64,000 nt of DNA from Liquidambar formosana (taxonomy: Eukaryota; Streptophyta; Magnoliopsida; Saxifragales; Altingiaceae). Numbering within the stretch: position 1 is the stretch's first letter; every line of letters begins with the position of its first letter. The stretch is taken from contig CM077826.1 of NCBI GenBank assembly GCA_039720395.1, positions 35,306,790 through 35,370,789 on the forward strand, written 5' to 3'. The notes below the pieces were generated by a model. That model worked only from the letters and a program-made list of their open reading frames with translations, had not been told where the DNA came from and ran no database searches. Positions 37,239-48,919 of the stretch are shown in pieces. A program made the position numbers and the translations under genes.

Positions 37239-39002
37239 AAGAAGGGGAAAGAAAGAAAAGAAAGAAAAAGAAAACCTAGGATACTTAGTATCCTAGGGCG
37301 GACTTGAACATCAAATGAGCGCCTACGTACCTTACATACAAAGATGTAAGGATCAAAGTCCACGTAGTTCGATTGAGAAAGGGTTACTCCCTTTACAATG
37401 AACTATAAACCCTAAGTTTCCATAAAAAGAAAAGAAGAGTTTTAAAAGAAGAAGGATTTCTAAAAAGGAATTTGAGAAAAGATAGAATTCTAAAAGAGAT
37501 AGAACTCTAGATAAAACAGAATTTTAAGAAAATAGAATTCTAAAAGAGATAGAACTCTAATTAAAACAGAATTTTGGGAGAGTTGGAAACTTAGGACTTC
37601 TAATTCAAGGTAAAGACAATAACCCAAGGGGGGAGAAGAGAACAATTCACAAAGACTTACCATGAACCACTTACCATATGCAAATTATCCCGAAACATCG
37701 AGAAAACACCAATTAATCACCCTATGTATTCTATAGGGCAATTATTAAGCTCAAATCCGCCATATTCGTGCTCAAATAATCATTAGGAGACCTAATTCAA
37801 ATCTGGACAGAATACTAAACATGCATATAATGACCTAACACTCATGCAAATAACAAAAATCAAAAGAAAAACTCAAACCTATATGCTCCTATATGCTCAA
37901 ATCATCTCAAAACATCGAGAAATCACCAATTAATCACCTTATGTATTCTATAAGGCAATTATTAATCTCAAATGATTCATATTCATGATCAAATCATCAT
38001 TAGAAGACCTAAATCAAATCTGGACAGAATGCTAAATGTGCATATAATGACCTAAAAATCATGCAAATAACAAAAATCAAAAGAAAAACTCAAACCTAAT
38101 ATACTCCTTTATGCTCTAAACACCCTAACATGCACAAAACTATCAAAAACATGCTAAATAGGCATTACCATGATGAAAATATCATATGACAATCCTAAAC
38201 ATGAAAAGAAAATCTACCATGATGCCTTAGGTAAGTACTTTATGTAAGAATGTGAAATAATCATCCTTATGGCAAGTTTTCTTAAGTAAAACTATTCGGA
38301 AGTAATTTTACGTAGAAATCACTCCGTATGAATGGTTTCTTCACATATCCTACGTAAAATATATACCTAAGAATGCAAAGAAACTCACAGCGCACTTAAA
38401 CACACTCCAGAAAGCATCCATGCACAACCTCACCCTCTAAGGACGATAATTATCCTCGAAAAGGATAATCATCCATACACCTATGAAGACGAGGCTTACA
38501 CAGCAAGTGTCCTATACAAAAGATGCTTAAAATCATGCATATAATTGAACCGTGAAGAGAAAACGACCTAAACACATCAATTGATTTTTCATGCAAAACG
38601 TACCTCTATCTTTAAAAGAGAAACTATCCTACCAGCAAGCAATTCACAATCCTAATCTACTAACATGCATTCTCATCATCTTTGAATCATATACACTCTA
38701 AAATATAGAGTATATATGATTCCTAATTAAATCCTAAGTCATAACTATGCAGAGAATGGAGTAGAAGAAGAAGGAATCATAAAAAGATGCAAAGGAAACT
38801 CACAACAAAGCAAGGGTCTTCGCTGCGTTCTTCCTTCTCTTTGGCTTGGTTCCCTTCTAGTTCTCCTTTGAAATTGCAATAGAAAGCCTCCTCCAAGTGA
38901 TATGAGTGTGTGCAAACTCGTGGTCCCTCTCTCTCTTATGAATATGAAGTGTCAAATAGCCAAAAGTCCTGCCAACAGTCCTTTATGCTGATGAATGAGC
39001 CT

Positions 39003-39012
39003 CTATTTATAA
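39003..39012 (-). promoter_or_regulatory. TATA box of the Tat-1 LTR
   Basis: Minus strand TTATAAATAG, followed by CATCAGCAT as in the other Tat LTRs. The palindromic array begins about 195 bp upstream. Confidence 0.6.
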
Positions 39013-39207
39013 CCAACCAACCATATGAACCAATGGTTGGGATTAATTCACCATAAAATCAATCCAGGGCTGTAATTAAATCCCATGAATGTTAAACAAC
39101 TCAAAACCACCTCCCAATAGGCTTAGAAGTCCTTTAGAAAGCTGAAATTCGGAGTGGTAGAGTCCCATTTCGTCAAAAACTCAAAAAGAAAAAAATCAGG
39201 ACGAAGG

Positions 39208-39288
39208 GCTCGGGTGACCGGTTGGGGTGAACCGGTCCAACCGGTTGGGGAACCGGTCCAGCCGGTTAAGCCCAACCGGTCACCCGAG
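39208..39288. promoter_or_regulatory. AACCGGTT array in the Tat-1 LTR promoter
   Basis: Outer arms GCTCGGGTGACCGGTTGGG and CCCAACCGGTCACCCGAG form an inverted repeat. Inside are several further ACCGG(T/TT) sites. The array can fold as a hairpin or present many copies of one palindromic site. Confidence 0.75.
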
Positions 39289-39921
39289 AAGAATCCAAAA
39301 ATTTTGGAATTCTAGCTCGGTTTGGACTCCGAATTTCAAACGGACACAAATTCTTCATTTTAACTCCAATTTGAGTGATTCAAAAGCCAAAATTTCAAGG
39401 ATTCAATGTAGAATAAGCCTAGAATATTCTTGAACCAAAAATCCCTGACCACGGTCAAGTGGCTGGGTTTTCATGAGACGATTACCCGAGAAAAGGTTAA
39501 TTAAGCATAGGGTGATGTGGTGAACCAATCCCAAACCTATCAATAAATTAAATTGGCACTTCAATTAGACTCATTTCATCATTCTAAGGTCAATGGAACA
39601 TTCCGGAACAAATTTGGAAGTCAATTGGAAAATATACGAAGTAAAAGACGAAATTGCCCTTCAAGTCGCAAAAGTTCTAATTAGCTATCCAAACCTATCT
39701 GGGATTGAACCAAATTTGACACACATACCCAAAATGATCCTAGAAACTAAATGCAAGTGATGGGACTCAACAAAGAGACAAAAATATGCATGCAATGATG
39801 ACCTATTCTCCTAAGGCTTAAAAGGGCAAAAGTGTCCTTTAAGGCTTAGGGACTCCTAAATGCTTCTAAACCTAACCATATGCTATCATGAACTCATGGG
39901 GATGAAAATGGGGTGTCTATA

Positions 39922-39940
39922 GATGCCCCTCATTGGTGGA
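39922..39940 (-). promoter_or_regulatory. Tat-1 polypurine-tract region
   Basis: The minus strand directly before the 3' LTR reads CACCAATGAGGGGCATC. The same context, CACCAATGAGGGACTTC, precedes the Tat-2 LTR at 60153-60170, which supports both as 3' LTRs. Confidence 0.6.
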
Positions 39941-40059
39941 GTTTGCTTCGCAAGCGACACCAATGTTAGAAAAGACAGCCCATTTTCACAAGAAAAGGGC
40001 AAAGAACCAAGGCTTGAACTTCAACAGTGACTATTGAGGATGCTCATGACTGCTATAAT

Positions 40060-40640
40060 GTACACTTGTACAAAATAGGGGCGGTTTGTGTGTGACTCGA
40101 AAGTCATTTAAACACACGGTACTCTCATATGCCTATTCTTTCTAATAAGGGAACATATGCTTCTATAATGTACGCTCATTCTTTATAATGAGGACACGCA
40201 CAAGATAGGGGGCGTGTGTGACCACAAGGATCATTTAAACACACCATACTCTCATATGCCTATTCTTTCTAATAGGAACACATATGCTTCCATAATGTAC
40301 GCTCATTCTTTCTAATGAGGACACGCACAAGATAGAGGGTTTGTGTGTGACTACAAGAGTCATTTAAACACACCATACTCTCATATGCCTATTCTTTCTA
40401 ATAGGAACACATATGCTTCCATAATGTACGCTCATTCTTTCTAATGAGGACACGCACAAGATAGGGGATTTGTGTGTGACTACAAGAGTCATTTAAACAC
40501 ACCATACTCTCATATGCCTATTCTTTCTAATAGGAACACATATGCTTCCATAATGTACGCTCATTCTTTCTAATGAGGACACGCACAAGATAGGGGGTTG
40601 TGTGTGACTACGAGAGTCATTTAAACACACTATACTTACT
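40060..40640. repeat. Tandem repeat of about 129 bp (4-5 copies) in Tat-1
   Basis: CTCATATGCCTATTCTTTCT recurs at 40124, 40251, 40380 and 40509 (steps 127, 129, 129), each unit ending in AGTCATTTAAACACAC. It lies between the 3' LTR and the antisense gene. Confidence 0.85.
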
Positions 40641-40649
40641 AAACAAAAT

Positions 40650-41290
40650 CATGAAACTTTAATTTTAACAACTTTGTTAAAATTAAGTGAAGGAAATCCA
40701 TTCATTGTGCTATAATTTCCTCAAGAAATAAATAGCAATGCAAAGCAATTCATGTATGTGACCCAAAGAGTCATTTAAACATACTATCACAAACACTTCT
40801 ATCCAAGCAATGACAAACTTTATTTTAACAATCTTTGTTAAAACTAAGCGAAACAAATATTCCAATTGTGCTATAATTTCCTCAAGAAATTAATAGCAAT
40901 GCAAAACAATCCATGTATGTGACTCAAAGAGTCATTTAAACATACTTCCAAAACCAATTCCAATCAAGCATTCATACGCTTTATTTTAACAATCTTTGTT
41001 AAAATTAAGCAAGACACACACTCTAATTATGCTATAATCTCCTCAAGAAATTAATAGCAATGTCAATTCATCCTAAAGAATCAAGAAATAACAATTTCAT
41101 GATCCTTACAAAGCATCTTAAGCATTCAATCAACTCATCATCCAATCAACAAAGCTTTATTTTAACCCGAGGATTAAAAACAAGCTTGAACACTCAATTA
41201 ATCCCAACGTGCTATAATTTTCTCAAGAAATAAATAGCAATAGCAATTCAATCACAAGATATCAAGGAATATAAAATTCCATGGTTCCAA
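40650..41290. repeat. Tandem repeat of about 161 bp (4 copies) in Tat-1
   Basis: CTATAATTTCCTCAAGAAA (or a variant) recurs at 40710, 40871, 41032 and 41212. The units share AGTCATTTAAACATAC with the preceding 129-bp array, so the two arrays may have a common origin. 41300-41540 shows nothing further that I recognise. Confidence 0.75.
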
Positions 41291-41540
41291 ACAATTATCA
41301 TAAGCATCATCCTTCCATCATCCAAAGATAAAGCCCTTTAACAAGGCAAATGTCAAAGCGGGCTTGCAAATACCACCATGAGTGCACTAATAATTCAATT
41401 AATGATTAATCACTCATCATTTCATTCATTTCAAATCATTCACATCAGGTTCTAGGCTTTTTAAGATGAATTTCATCAAAAAATCAAGCGAAAAGGGGCC
41501 CGGTTAAGCGAAATTGTGCGAAAAATGCACAAAATGCAAA

Positions 41541-41581
41541 ACCGGGTTGGGGGACCGGTTGGGGCCAACCGGTCACCCGAG
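41541..41581. promoter_or_regulatory. AACCGGTT array upstream of the Tat-1 PMD gene
   Basis: Short version of the LTR array: ACCGGGTTGG, GGACCGGTTGGGGCC and AACCGGTCACCCGAG. The last block is identical to the end of the LTR array. It sits about 35 bp before a plus-strand TATA box. Confidence 0.7.
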
Positions 41582-41615
41582 AGGGATTTTTCTGCTGTTC
41601 TTTTTTGGTGTTTTG

Positions 41616-41625
41616 GCTATAAAGC
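41616..41625 (+). promoter_or_regulatory. TATA box of the Tat-1 PMD gene
   Basis: GCTATAAAGC on the plus strand, about 245 bp before the ATG at 41869, so a start near 41650 would give a leader of roughly 220 nt. Confidence 0.5.
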
Positions 41626-41868
41626 CTTGCACCTTCCTCACTTGTTCATTATCCTTTTGCTTGTTTTTGAGAGCTTCTCTCTTTAGAAACCCAAAACCCA
41701 ACATTCCCAACTCCAAAATACCAAAACTTTGGCATTAAACTTGAATCATTGTGGTGATTAAACACCAACAACATCACTTTTAAGGAATCAAAATAACCTT
41801 TGATTCATCAAATCATCCTTCCCAACTTACTTTTTCAAATAAAACCCATTTTTTCAAGAACACCCAAC

Positions 41869-44800
41869 ATGAGTTCTTCATCAAATAAATACTCTGATGC
41901 CAAATATCCACATCATTTCCTCAAGAAAACATACAAAACACCTCATTATGAAGATCAACCGGATAGCTTGCTCTTGGAACCCAACAATCATCTCTCCTAC
42001 ATCCATTCCATGAATGAGGTAAGATAATTCCTAACTCCTTCAAGTTCATTCTTATTCTTTCATTTCATTGTTTCTTTTCAAATATTTGCTATTCTTATGA
42101 GTGAAATGCATTGAGTTCTTGCTATTTTGACAATTTTTGGGAGTTTTCTATATACAAAGACCTCATTTTCCAACATAGGCATAACTATGCCCACCAAGTG
42201 TTTGATAAAATTCCCAAGAGAATAAAATCTTTCTTTTTGCTTTCAAATAGTCAAGATAATCAAAAGTGAACTCAAGAGCATTCTCTAGAATACTAAACCA
42301 TGAATTTTGAAGTTCTTTTCTTTACAAAAAACCTTGTAGGCATAACTATGCCCACTAAGTGTTTGATAAAATTCCCAAGAGAATAAAATCATTCTTTTTG
42401 CTTTCAAATGCCAAAGTTCTTAAACAAACTATCAAAGATATTTTCCAAGGAGTTTACCCATGAGTTTAAAAACATTTTTCTTCACAAAAACCATGTGGGC
42501 ATAGCTATACGCCTCAAGTGTTTGATAAAATTCTCGGGAGAATAAAATCATTCTTTTTCTTTTCAAATGCTCCAAGTTCTTAAACAAAACATCAAAGGTA
42601 TTCTCTAAGAGGTTTACCCATGAGTTTAAAAACATCTTCCTTTACAAAAACCATGTGGGCATAGCTATACGCCTCAAGTGTTTGATAAGATTCTCGAGAG
42701 AATAAAATCATTCTTTTTCTTTTCAAATACTCCAAGTTCTTAAACAAAACATCAAAGGTATTCTCTAGGAGGTTTACCTATGAGTTTAAAAACATTTTTC
42801 TTTACAAAAAATCATGTGGGCATAGCTATACGCCTCAAGTATTTGATAAAATTCCCAAGAGAATAAAATCATTCTTTTTCTCTTCAAATGCTCCAAGTTC
42901 TTAAACAAAACATCAAAGGTATTCTCTAGGAAGTTTATCCATGAGTTTAAAAACACTTTTCTTTACAAAAATCATGTGGGCATAACTATGCCTATCAAGT
43001 GTTTGATAAAATTCTTAAGAGAATAAAATCATTCCTTTTCTTTTCAAATGCTTTAGAAAACCAAAGGGAAACTCAAAGACTTTCTCTTGGGATGCCAAAC
43101 CATGAATTTTCGAGCACTTTTCCTTTATAAATACTTTGTAGCCATAACAATGCCTACCAAATAAAACCATTTTTGCTTTCAAATACTTTGGAAAGTCAAA
43201 GGAAAACTTAAGGGCATTCCCTAGGATATTAACCTATGATTTTTGAAATACTTTTCTTTGTAAAAACTTTGTAGCCATGACAATGCCTACTAAGTATTTG
43301 ATAAAATTCTCCTCTTTCTTTCAAGTGCTTTAACCAACCCAAGGAAAATTCATGGGTATCCTCTTTGAATGCTAACCTTTGATTTTTGAAACACTTTCCT
43401 TTGCAAAAAACGTTCTTTTCTTATGTGTAAACTTTTGAAAACCTTGAAAAACCATGAATTTAAACATTCTTAAGTTATTCATTAAATATAGCAAATACTC
43501 AAAATAACAATTTCCATGATTTCCTTTATTCTTTGTAGCCAAACTTTGAGGACAGGACGAGACATACCCTCGGGAGAGTTATTGAATGGTGGTGAAAAAT
43601 GGCCACACAGCAACTCGAAACCCAGAAAATTATAGTTAATGCGGGTTTTGGAGACTTTCTGAATGCTTTGTGGGTGGAGCAGAGAGATAGACAAGCTTTG
43701 CTGGCCCTCACTGGGTTGTGGTGGGACACCACCAACACATTTCATTTCAGCTTTGGGGAAATGACTCTTATCCCAACGGATTTCACTATCATTACCGGAC
43801 TTCGCCTAGGTGAGCAGAGGCTATCTTACTATGAGAATGCCCACGAGGATCCCCATTATCTCTTGGAACAACTCGGGACCATGGTACCTGTTCAAAAGGG
43901 TGGAGTGCGCTGAACTTGGCTAAAGACTCATTTTGGTGATCAAAGAGAAGAGGATGACGTAGATCCATCTTGTCTTGCCCGAGCCTTTATGCTATACATG
44001 TTGTCTAGCATATTCTTTGCTAGCTCTATTGATGTCGCTCCTTTAGGGCATCTTGCTTGCATGGAGGATGTTTGGGGGATGGGCGATTACAACTGGGGTA
44101 ACGTCGCTCTTGCTGTACTGTATAGGTCTATGAGCGACAGATCACGTGGAGTGAGCACAAACCACTGCGGGATGTCCTTTATCTGGGAGGTAAATCAACC
44201 TACAAGCTTCCTTTTCAATATTTGCAATGAGTACACATGATCATTTTCTTTTAAAACTCATTTTCTTCTTGAAAACAGATTTGGTACTACGAGTACTTGG
44301 GGTTTGAGCGTCCCGCTCTTATTGACAATGATCACTCCTGGCCCGTGATGTCTAATTATCACATCGACAATAGGTGTGACTCGGTGGATAATAAACACGA
44401 CTATGCCTATGCTAGGGTATTCCTAGCTTGCATTACTGCTGACAAGGTAATCCCTAAAACTTTTATCTTTTGAATTCCATCTTCTTTCAATTCTTTCTCT
44501 TAACACCAACTCATGAATTAGGTGGACTGGGATCCATGGGCACAATGGAAATATGCCTTTGAGGAGCAATGCCACAAGTATGTAGACATAACAGAGAAGC
44601 AGATCCTCTTAGAAGGTCCTATGGGTCGCTACTGGTACCTCGGGGAGCGAGTTTGGCGCCAAGTAAAAGGCAACATCAATGCAGCTGCAGTTCCTATGGC
44701 ACCACCTGAGAGTATGAGGCATGCCAACTCCTTGCAGGGGTGCGAATTGATTAAAGCTATACAAGGCAAGGATGCGATTGACTTCATAGTTCCGAATGGG

Positions 44801-45562
44801 AACTACGAGAGTTTCTATAGGAGGTATCTGATGCCTCCTAGGGTCGTAGGAGTTCCACTTGTAGGGGTAAGTACATACTCAACCCTATGCATGCTTTACA
44901 AGTGTTTCCTAGCTGATTATGTGCAACTCTTTTCAGGGACAACGAGCTCGTGGTCACCATTCCACAGTGGGTTCAACCTCGGGTGTGTTAGGGGTGCATA
45001 TAGATAGTGATGATAAGGGCATGGATAGGGATGCACTGCCCCCTTTACCATGGCTTAGGTGGTCCATTGATTTGTACCAAAGAGGCGATATTGTGCCCAC
45101 GACCATAGCACCTCCCATGATGGACGAGGTTCCTCAGATAGATCCCAGATATGAGACTGTAAGTTTCAAGCTTGACTTGATTCTTTTAATCCCCGACTTA
45201 TTCATTAGGCATTTCTTACCCAATTTCTCTTCACAGACACCTGCCGGGTATACACAAGAATGGATCAATCTCAATGCCAGCTTGAGGAGGGACATGATGA
45301 GGATGAGCCTAAGCCTATCAAGGCAAGAGGCGTATAAAGCGGGAAAACACGCACACCCAGTAAGAATAGCTCAAATCAAAACCTTTTTTTAAAAAATCTT
45401 TGGTTTTCTCCTTTAAAAAGTGGTACTCACATCATTTAGTTTCTTGGAAACTTGCAGATTGATTCCTTCCCTCAGTTCAACCCAATTGCGGCTCCACCAC
45501 CTCCTCCACCAACAGAAGAAGCAGGGCTAAGCAAGAGAAGGAAACCAACAAGGAAGCGTTGA
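41869..45562 (+). pseudogene. Tat-1 antisense gene 1: seven-exon plant mobile domain gene
   Basis: Gene model on the strand opposite to the element: exons 41869-42018, 43539-44189, 44279-44446, 44522-44866, 44937-45158, 45237-45359 and 45458-45562. All six introns are GT...AG and every exon is a multiple of three bases (588 codons in total). Exon 2 carries the plant mobile domain (aminotransferase-like) signature: DRQALLALTGLWWDTTNTFH, FGEMTLIPTDFTIITGLRLG. Exon 3 begins with IWYYEYLGFERP, exon 4 with VDWDPWAQW, and exon 7 ends in a basic tail KRRKPTRKR that could be a nuclear signal. Two in-frame TGA codons (43593-43595, 43911-43913) break exon 2; the Tat-2 copy has sense codons at both, so this copy is dead or recently inactivated. 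PMD proteins occur in plant genes (MAIN family) and in transposons; the role here is unknown. Confidence 0.75.
42120..43400. repeat. 160-bp minisatellite inside intron 1 of the Tat-1 PMD gene
   Basis: GTGTTTGATAAAATTC (or a variant) recurs at 42198, 42359, 42518, 42678, 42839 and 42999, with decayed units on to about 43400: about seven or eight copies. The Tat-2 intron 1 has only two such units (62490 and 62646). Confidence 0.85.
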
Positions 45563-45850
45563 AGACACTTATTTTAAGTTTAGGAAACTTAATTTAAGCA
45601 TCTAGAAACTCTTAACTTGTGAAATCCTTATATTAAGCCTATGTGGACATTTATGTTATCTTTCAAGTTCTTTCTTTTTAAACCAAGTTCATGCATTCCC
45701 CACCTTTGAATTATGATATCTATCTCTTGTTGGTTGAATCTCATGACTCTTGACACAAATTTGAGTCAATTTGGGCTCAAAATGGTCAAAATTGGCCTTC
45801 CGAAGCATATGGGGGTCATAGGGGTCAAAACCGAGAAATGGGGAAAATGG
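45563..45850. other. Spacer between the two Tat-1 antisense genes
   Basis: 3' flank of gene 1 and 5' flank of gene 2. AT-rich, with no frame or repeat that I recognise. Confidence 0.5.
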
Positions 45851-45941
45851 CCTCGGGTGACCGGTTGGGCCCAACCGGTTGGTAACCAGTCCAACCGGTT
45901 GGCGAACCGGTTGGACCGGTTGGCCTCAACCGGTCTCTCGA
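45851..45941. promoter_or_regulatory. AACCGGTT array upstream of Tat-1 antisense gene 2
   Basis: Starts CCTCGGGTGACCGGTTGGG and ends CCTCAACCGGTCTCTCGAG, with AACCGGTT repeated inside. It shares its left arm with the LTR array. A plus-strand TATA box follows about 90 bp downstream. Confidence 0.75.
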
Positions 45942-46027
45942 GCGCTTTCGCTGTTTACGCGTTTTGCGACTTTTTTGACGCTTTTTCGACTTCTAAGCCT
46001 TCTAGGACTCAAATTTGAGCCTAAAGG

Positions 46028-46040
46028 CCTATAAAAACAC
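46028..46040 (+). promoter_or_regulatory. TATA box of Tat-1 antisense gene 2
   Basis: CCTATAAAAACAC, 46-58 bp before the ATG at 46086, giving a very short leader. Confidence 0.6.
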
Positions 46041-46085
46041 CCCCCACATGTTCATAAACCATTATTATTCATTCAACATCAATTC

Positions 46086-47336
46086 ATGGAGACTTTTGAT
46101 AGCTTTTTAACACTTTGCTTCAGCAACATGAGTAAGGAAGACAAAAGGGTTTTCAAGTGTTATGGCTTGGACGCGCTCTATTCCCTCGCCAAAGTCAAGG
46201 TAAATTGGACAATGCTCTATGCTTCTACATACTTTTGGGATCCCAAGCTTCATGTTTTCTGTTTCCATCACAATGAAATTTGCCCCACCCATGAGGAATT
46301 TTGCGCACTGTTCGGAGTGCAACCGTCAGGGCCCTTCATCCTTCCATTCCTTCGACAAGGTTATGTCTCTTCTTTTGCTTCTCTTCTGGAAATCTCTACC
46401 CACGATGCCATGGCCTTTATAAAAGATAACATGGTAGATTTGAACAAGCTAGCAACGTCTTTCCTGCCCCTTGGGAGGTTATGTGGGCTGCCTTTGTCTC
46501 GACCGCGTCAGCATGCCTTAGCTTTCTGCTTGATTGGGCGGTTTCTCATCACCAATGGTACGTTGTTTGTCCTAATTGAAATTTGTGAGCTTGTAAATCT
46601 TCTTTCCAAGTCCCGAAACATAATTCCAATGGTTCTAGTGGAAACTCTCAATGGGCTAGACAAGGTATAGGATCGATTTGAAGCGAACTTTGAGGGCAGC
46701 CCCCTCCTTTTCCATATGTGGTTGCTAGAGAGGTTAAACCTCTTGCCACCTCCTAGTGTTGCAAATTATGGGCCTCAGCACTTCCGTCTGCGTGTTCCTG
46801 AATTCTCGCCAGATGCTTCTCCTGACGAATGGCTTGGCATGTTGTACCACACCTCATGGCGATCTATCAGTTGGCACGTGCCTCACTAGAAGTGTGATGA
46901 AAAGGTGTTCCTACGAACTGTGGGCTGTACACTTATCAAATTGATGGGCTTGAAAGCGACCTCTTTTTACTGGCCATCTCGAATCCTTCAGCAATTTGGT
47001 GCAGTTCAATCAATTCCAAGCAATCAAGCAAGTACCACCCAGACAAATTCAAGGCAAGTTCACCCCGTTCAACCTGTTTCTCAGTCTCTGGTTAAATGGA
47101 TGGAGGATAGATGGAACGGTTGGAACTCTACTACCCTAGTTCCAAACACTAATGGACCTTATGAGCTTAGCAAGGAATACAAGAAGTGGTTATCTGAAGA
47201 CATTGGTCACAAAGAAACAAGAATGAGGGCTCAAGTAGCTGAGTTGATTGGGATTTCTCCACTGGGGGGTAGAAAGAGGCCAAGGGAGGATGACACCAAA
47301 GCGAATAAGACTACTGGAACAAAGAAGACTTCTTAG
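46086..47336 (+). pseudogene. Tat-1 antisense gene 2 (DUF7745-like, single exon)
   Basis: One frame of 417 codons on the plus strand, broken only by two TAG codons (46668-46670 and 46887-46889). The N-terminal part has the WDP...F...PTHEEF layout (FWDPKLHVFCFHHNEICPTH) of the DUF7745/plant transposon-protein group, with a later SFYWPSRILQQFG block. The C-terminus is basic (GRKRPREDDTKANK), a possible nuclear signal. It has its own TATA box and AACCGGTT array, and it converges with integrase, whose stop is 383 bp away. I infer a second captured regulator-like gene; the domain name is from memory of the family layout, so moderately sure. No intron is needed to keep the frame, unlike gene 1. Confidence 0.6.
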
Positions 47337-47598
47337 AGAGCAAGGAATTAGCAACCTTTTTGAATTTTAAGCATGTTAAGCACAATAATAGTCCTTCGAG
47401 ACTTGCAATTATTACAAATAAAACTATTATCAATTTCTCTAGTTTTGAATGAATTGCCATCAAACAATTAACTTTGATTTATGAATTGCTTTATACATTG
47501 TCATGCCCTTTGTTTCTTTTCTTTTTTCTCAATTGGACCGCACCCAAGGTAACTTTATGGGCTGCCTACGTATCTCCATCATGTTTGTAAATATTTTC

Positions 47599-47632
<34 letters not shown>

Positions 47633-47719
47633 CCTTTTGAATGATCGAGAATCAGGCCCTCGTAGTTCATGCTTTTCTTTTGCCTAGGCCGCCCTTACGG
47701 GTTTTTAACCTATCAAGCT
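47337..47719. other. Convergent spacer between antisense gene 2 and integrase
   Basis: Shared 3' region of two opposing genes. It contains a long T run with TTTTC repeats (about 47590-47632) and the CTTTTGCCTAGG block that is also seen at the left window edge in Tat-X. Confidence 0.55.
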
Positions 47720-48919
47720 TTACACATGGTATCTCTTGAGTTGATCTAAATTGGTTGGTTGAGAGAACTCTATTCCATCCAAATCCATCAATCGAACTGT
47801 TCCTCCTGGCAATATCTCCTTTATGATGTAGGGACCACCCCAATTAGGCCTGAACTTGCCCCTTGGATCAAAGATAGGCGCATGGATTTCTTTCAGCACT
47901 ATATCTCCATCTTTTAAGCCACGATCCTTGACGCACTTGTTGAATGCTCTAGCTATTCTGCGCTGATAACCTTGAACATGGTATAAGGCATTTAAACGCC
48001 TTTCATCAAGCAGAACCAACTCATCATATCTGTTTCTTACCCAATCTACTTCGGACAATTGATCTTCCACCATTACTCTAAGAGAAGGAATTTCTAACTC
48101 AATTGGGAGTACTGCTTCCATGCCATAAACTAATGAGTACGGTGTAGCACCCGTGGAAGATCTGATTGAAGTGCGGTAACCCCATAAGACGAGTGGCAAC
48201 CTTTCTGACCAATCATTGTACTTCTTAGCTGACTTCTGTAGCATGTTCTTTACATTCTTGTTAGCTGCTTCAATTACTCCATTTGTCTGTGGCCTATAAG
48301 GAGAGGACTTATGAACTTGAATGCTGTACTTCTGCAAGATTTCTTCCACCTCGCCTCGAAAGTGTTGTCTGTTATCTGATATGATCTCATGTGGAACCCC
48401 ATATCGACAAATGATGTGGGTCTTAATGAAATGGGCCACTTGCTTTGACCCCAGGGTTTTGTAGGACTTCGCCTCTACCCACTTAGTAAAGTAATCTATT
48501 GCCACCAAGATAAACTCATGACCTTCTTTTAACTTAGGATGGTTCTTTCCAATGATATCTATTCCCCAAGTTGAAAAGGGCCAAGGGGATGACATAGTAT
48601 TCAAAGGCATTGATGGAAGGTGCTGAACATTGGCAAAGATTTGACAGTTATGGCACTTTTTGACATGCAGATGACAATCTCTTTCCATGGTGGTCCAATA
48701 GTAACCGAGGCGAGCAATCTTCTTAGCTCGCATATAACCATTCATATGAGGTGCCCCTGCTCCTTCATGTACCTCTTCAATTATTCTTTGAGCTTCTTCC
48801 TCCGTCACATAGAGCAAGTGGATGCTGTCGTAGGATCGTCTGTATAACTTTCCTCCGCACATGATGTAGTGGGTAGCCAATCTTCTCCAATATATCCTCG
48901 TCGGGGAACCCTTGTTCAA
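47720..48919 (-). CDS. int: Tat-1 integrase
   Basis: Ty3/gypsy integrase, about 395 residues in one open frame. N-terminal zinc site: HEGAGAPHMNGYMRAKKIAR, then CHLHVKKCHNCQ. Catalytic core: WGIDIIGKNHPKLKEGHEF with the first D, HEIISDNRQHF with the second, PQTNGVIEAANKNVKNM with the glutamate. SDNRQ replaces the usual SDNG(T), a possible weakening change. C-terminus: WGGPYIIKEILPGGTVRLMD, a GPY/F-like fold. The piece is not fused in frame to RNase H because a deletion upstream shifts the frame near 48919. It inserts element DNA into chromosomes. Confidence 0.9.
   Translation of the reverse strand: MNKGSPTRIYWRRLATHYIMCGGKLYRRSYDSIHLLYVTEEEAQRIIEEVHEGAGAPHMNGYMRAKKIARLGYYWTTMERDCHLHVKKCHNCQIFANVQHLPSMPLNTMSSPWPFSTWGIDIIGKNHPKLKEGHEFILVAIDYFTKWVEAKSYKTLGSKQVAHFIKTHIICRYGVPHEIISDNRQHFRGEVEEILQKYSIQVHKSSPYRPQTNGVIEAANKNVKNMLQKSAKKYNDWSERLPLVLWGYRTSIRSSTGATPYSLVYGMEAVLPIELEIPSLRVMVEDQLSEVDWVRNRYDELVLLDERRLNALYHVQGYQRRIARAFNKCVKDRGLKDGDIVLKEIHAPIFDPRGKFRPNWGGPYIIKEILPGGTVRLMDLDGIEFSQPTNLDQLKRYHV

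Larger units (their letters stand above)
36584..39921 (-). repeat. Tat-1 3' LTR (3338 bp)
   Basis: Left end TGTGAACCACGGG, right end GGGGTGTCTATA (minus strand TATAGACACCCC, TG changed to TA). A primer-site echo AGAGTCGCCA lies at 36701-36710. A 52-bp tandem repeat (3 copies, 37083-37238) contains ATATGTGATGGA. A roughly 219-bp duplication (37690 and 37908) contains AACATCGAGAAA. TATA box (minus TTATAAATAG) at 39003-39012 and AACCGGTT array at 39208-39288. Confidence 0.85.
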
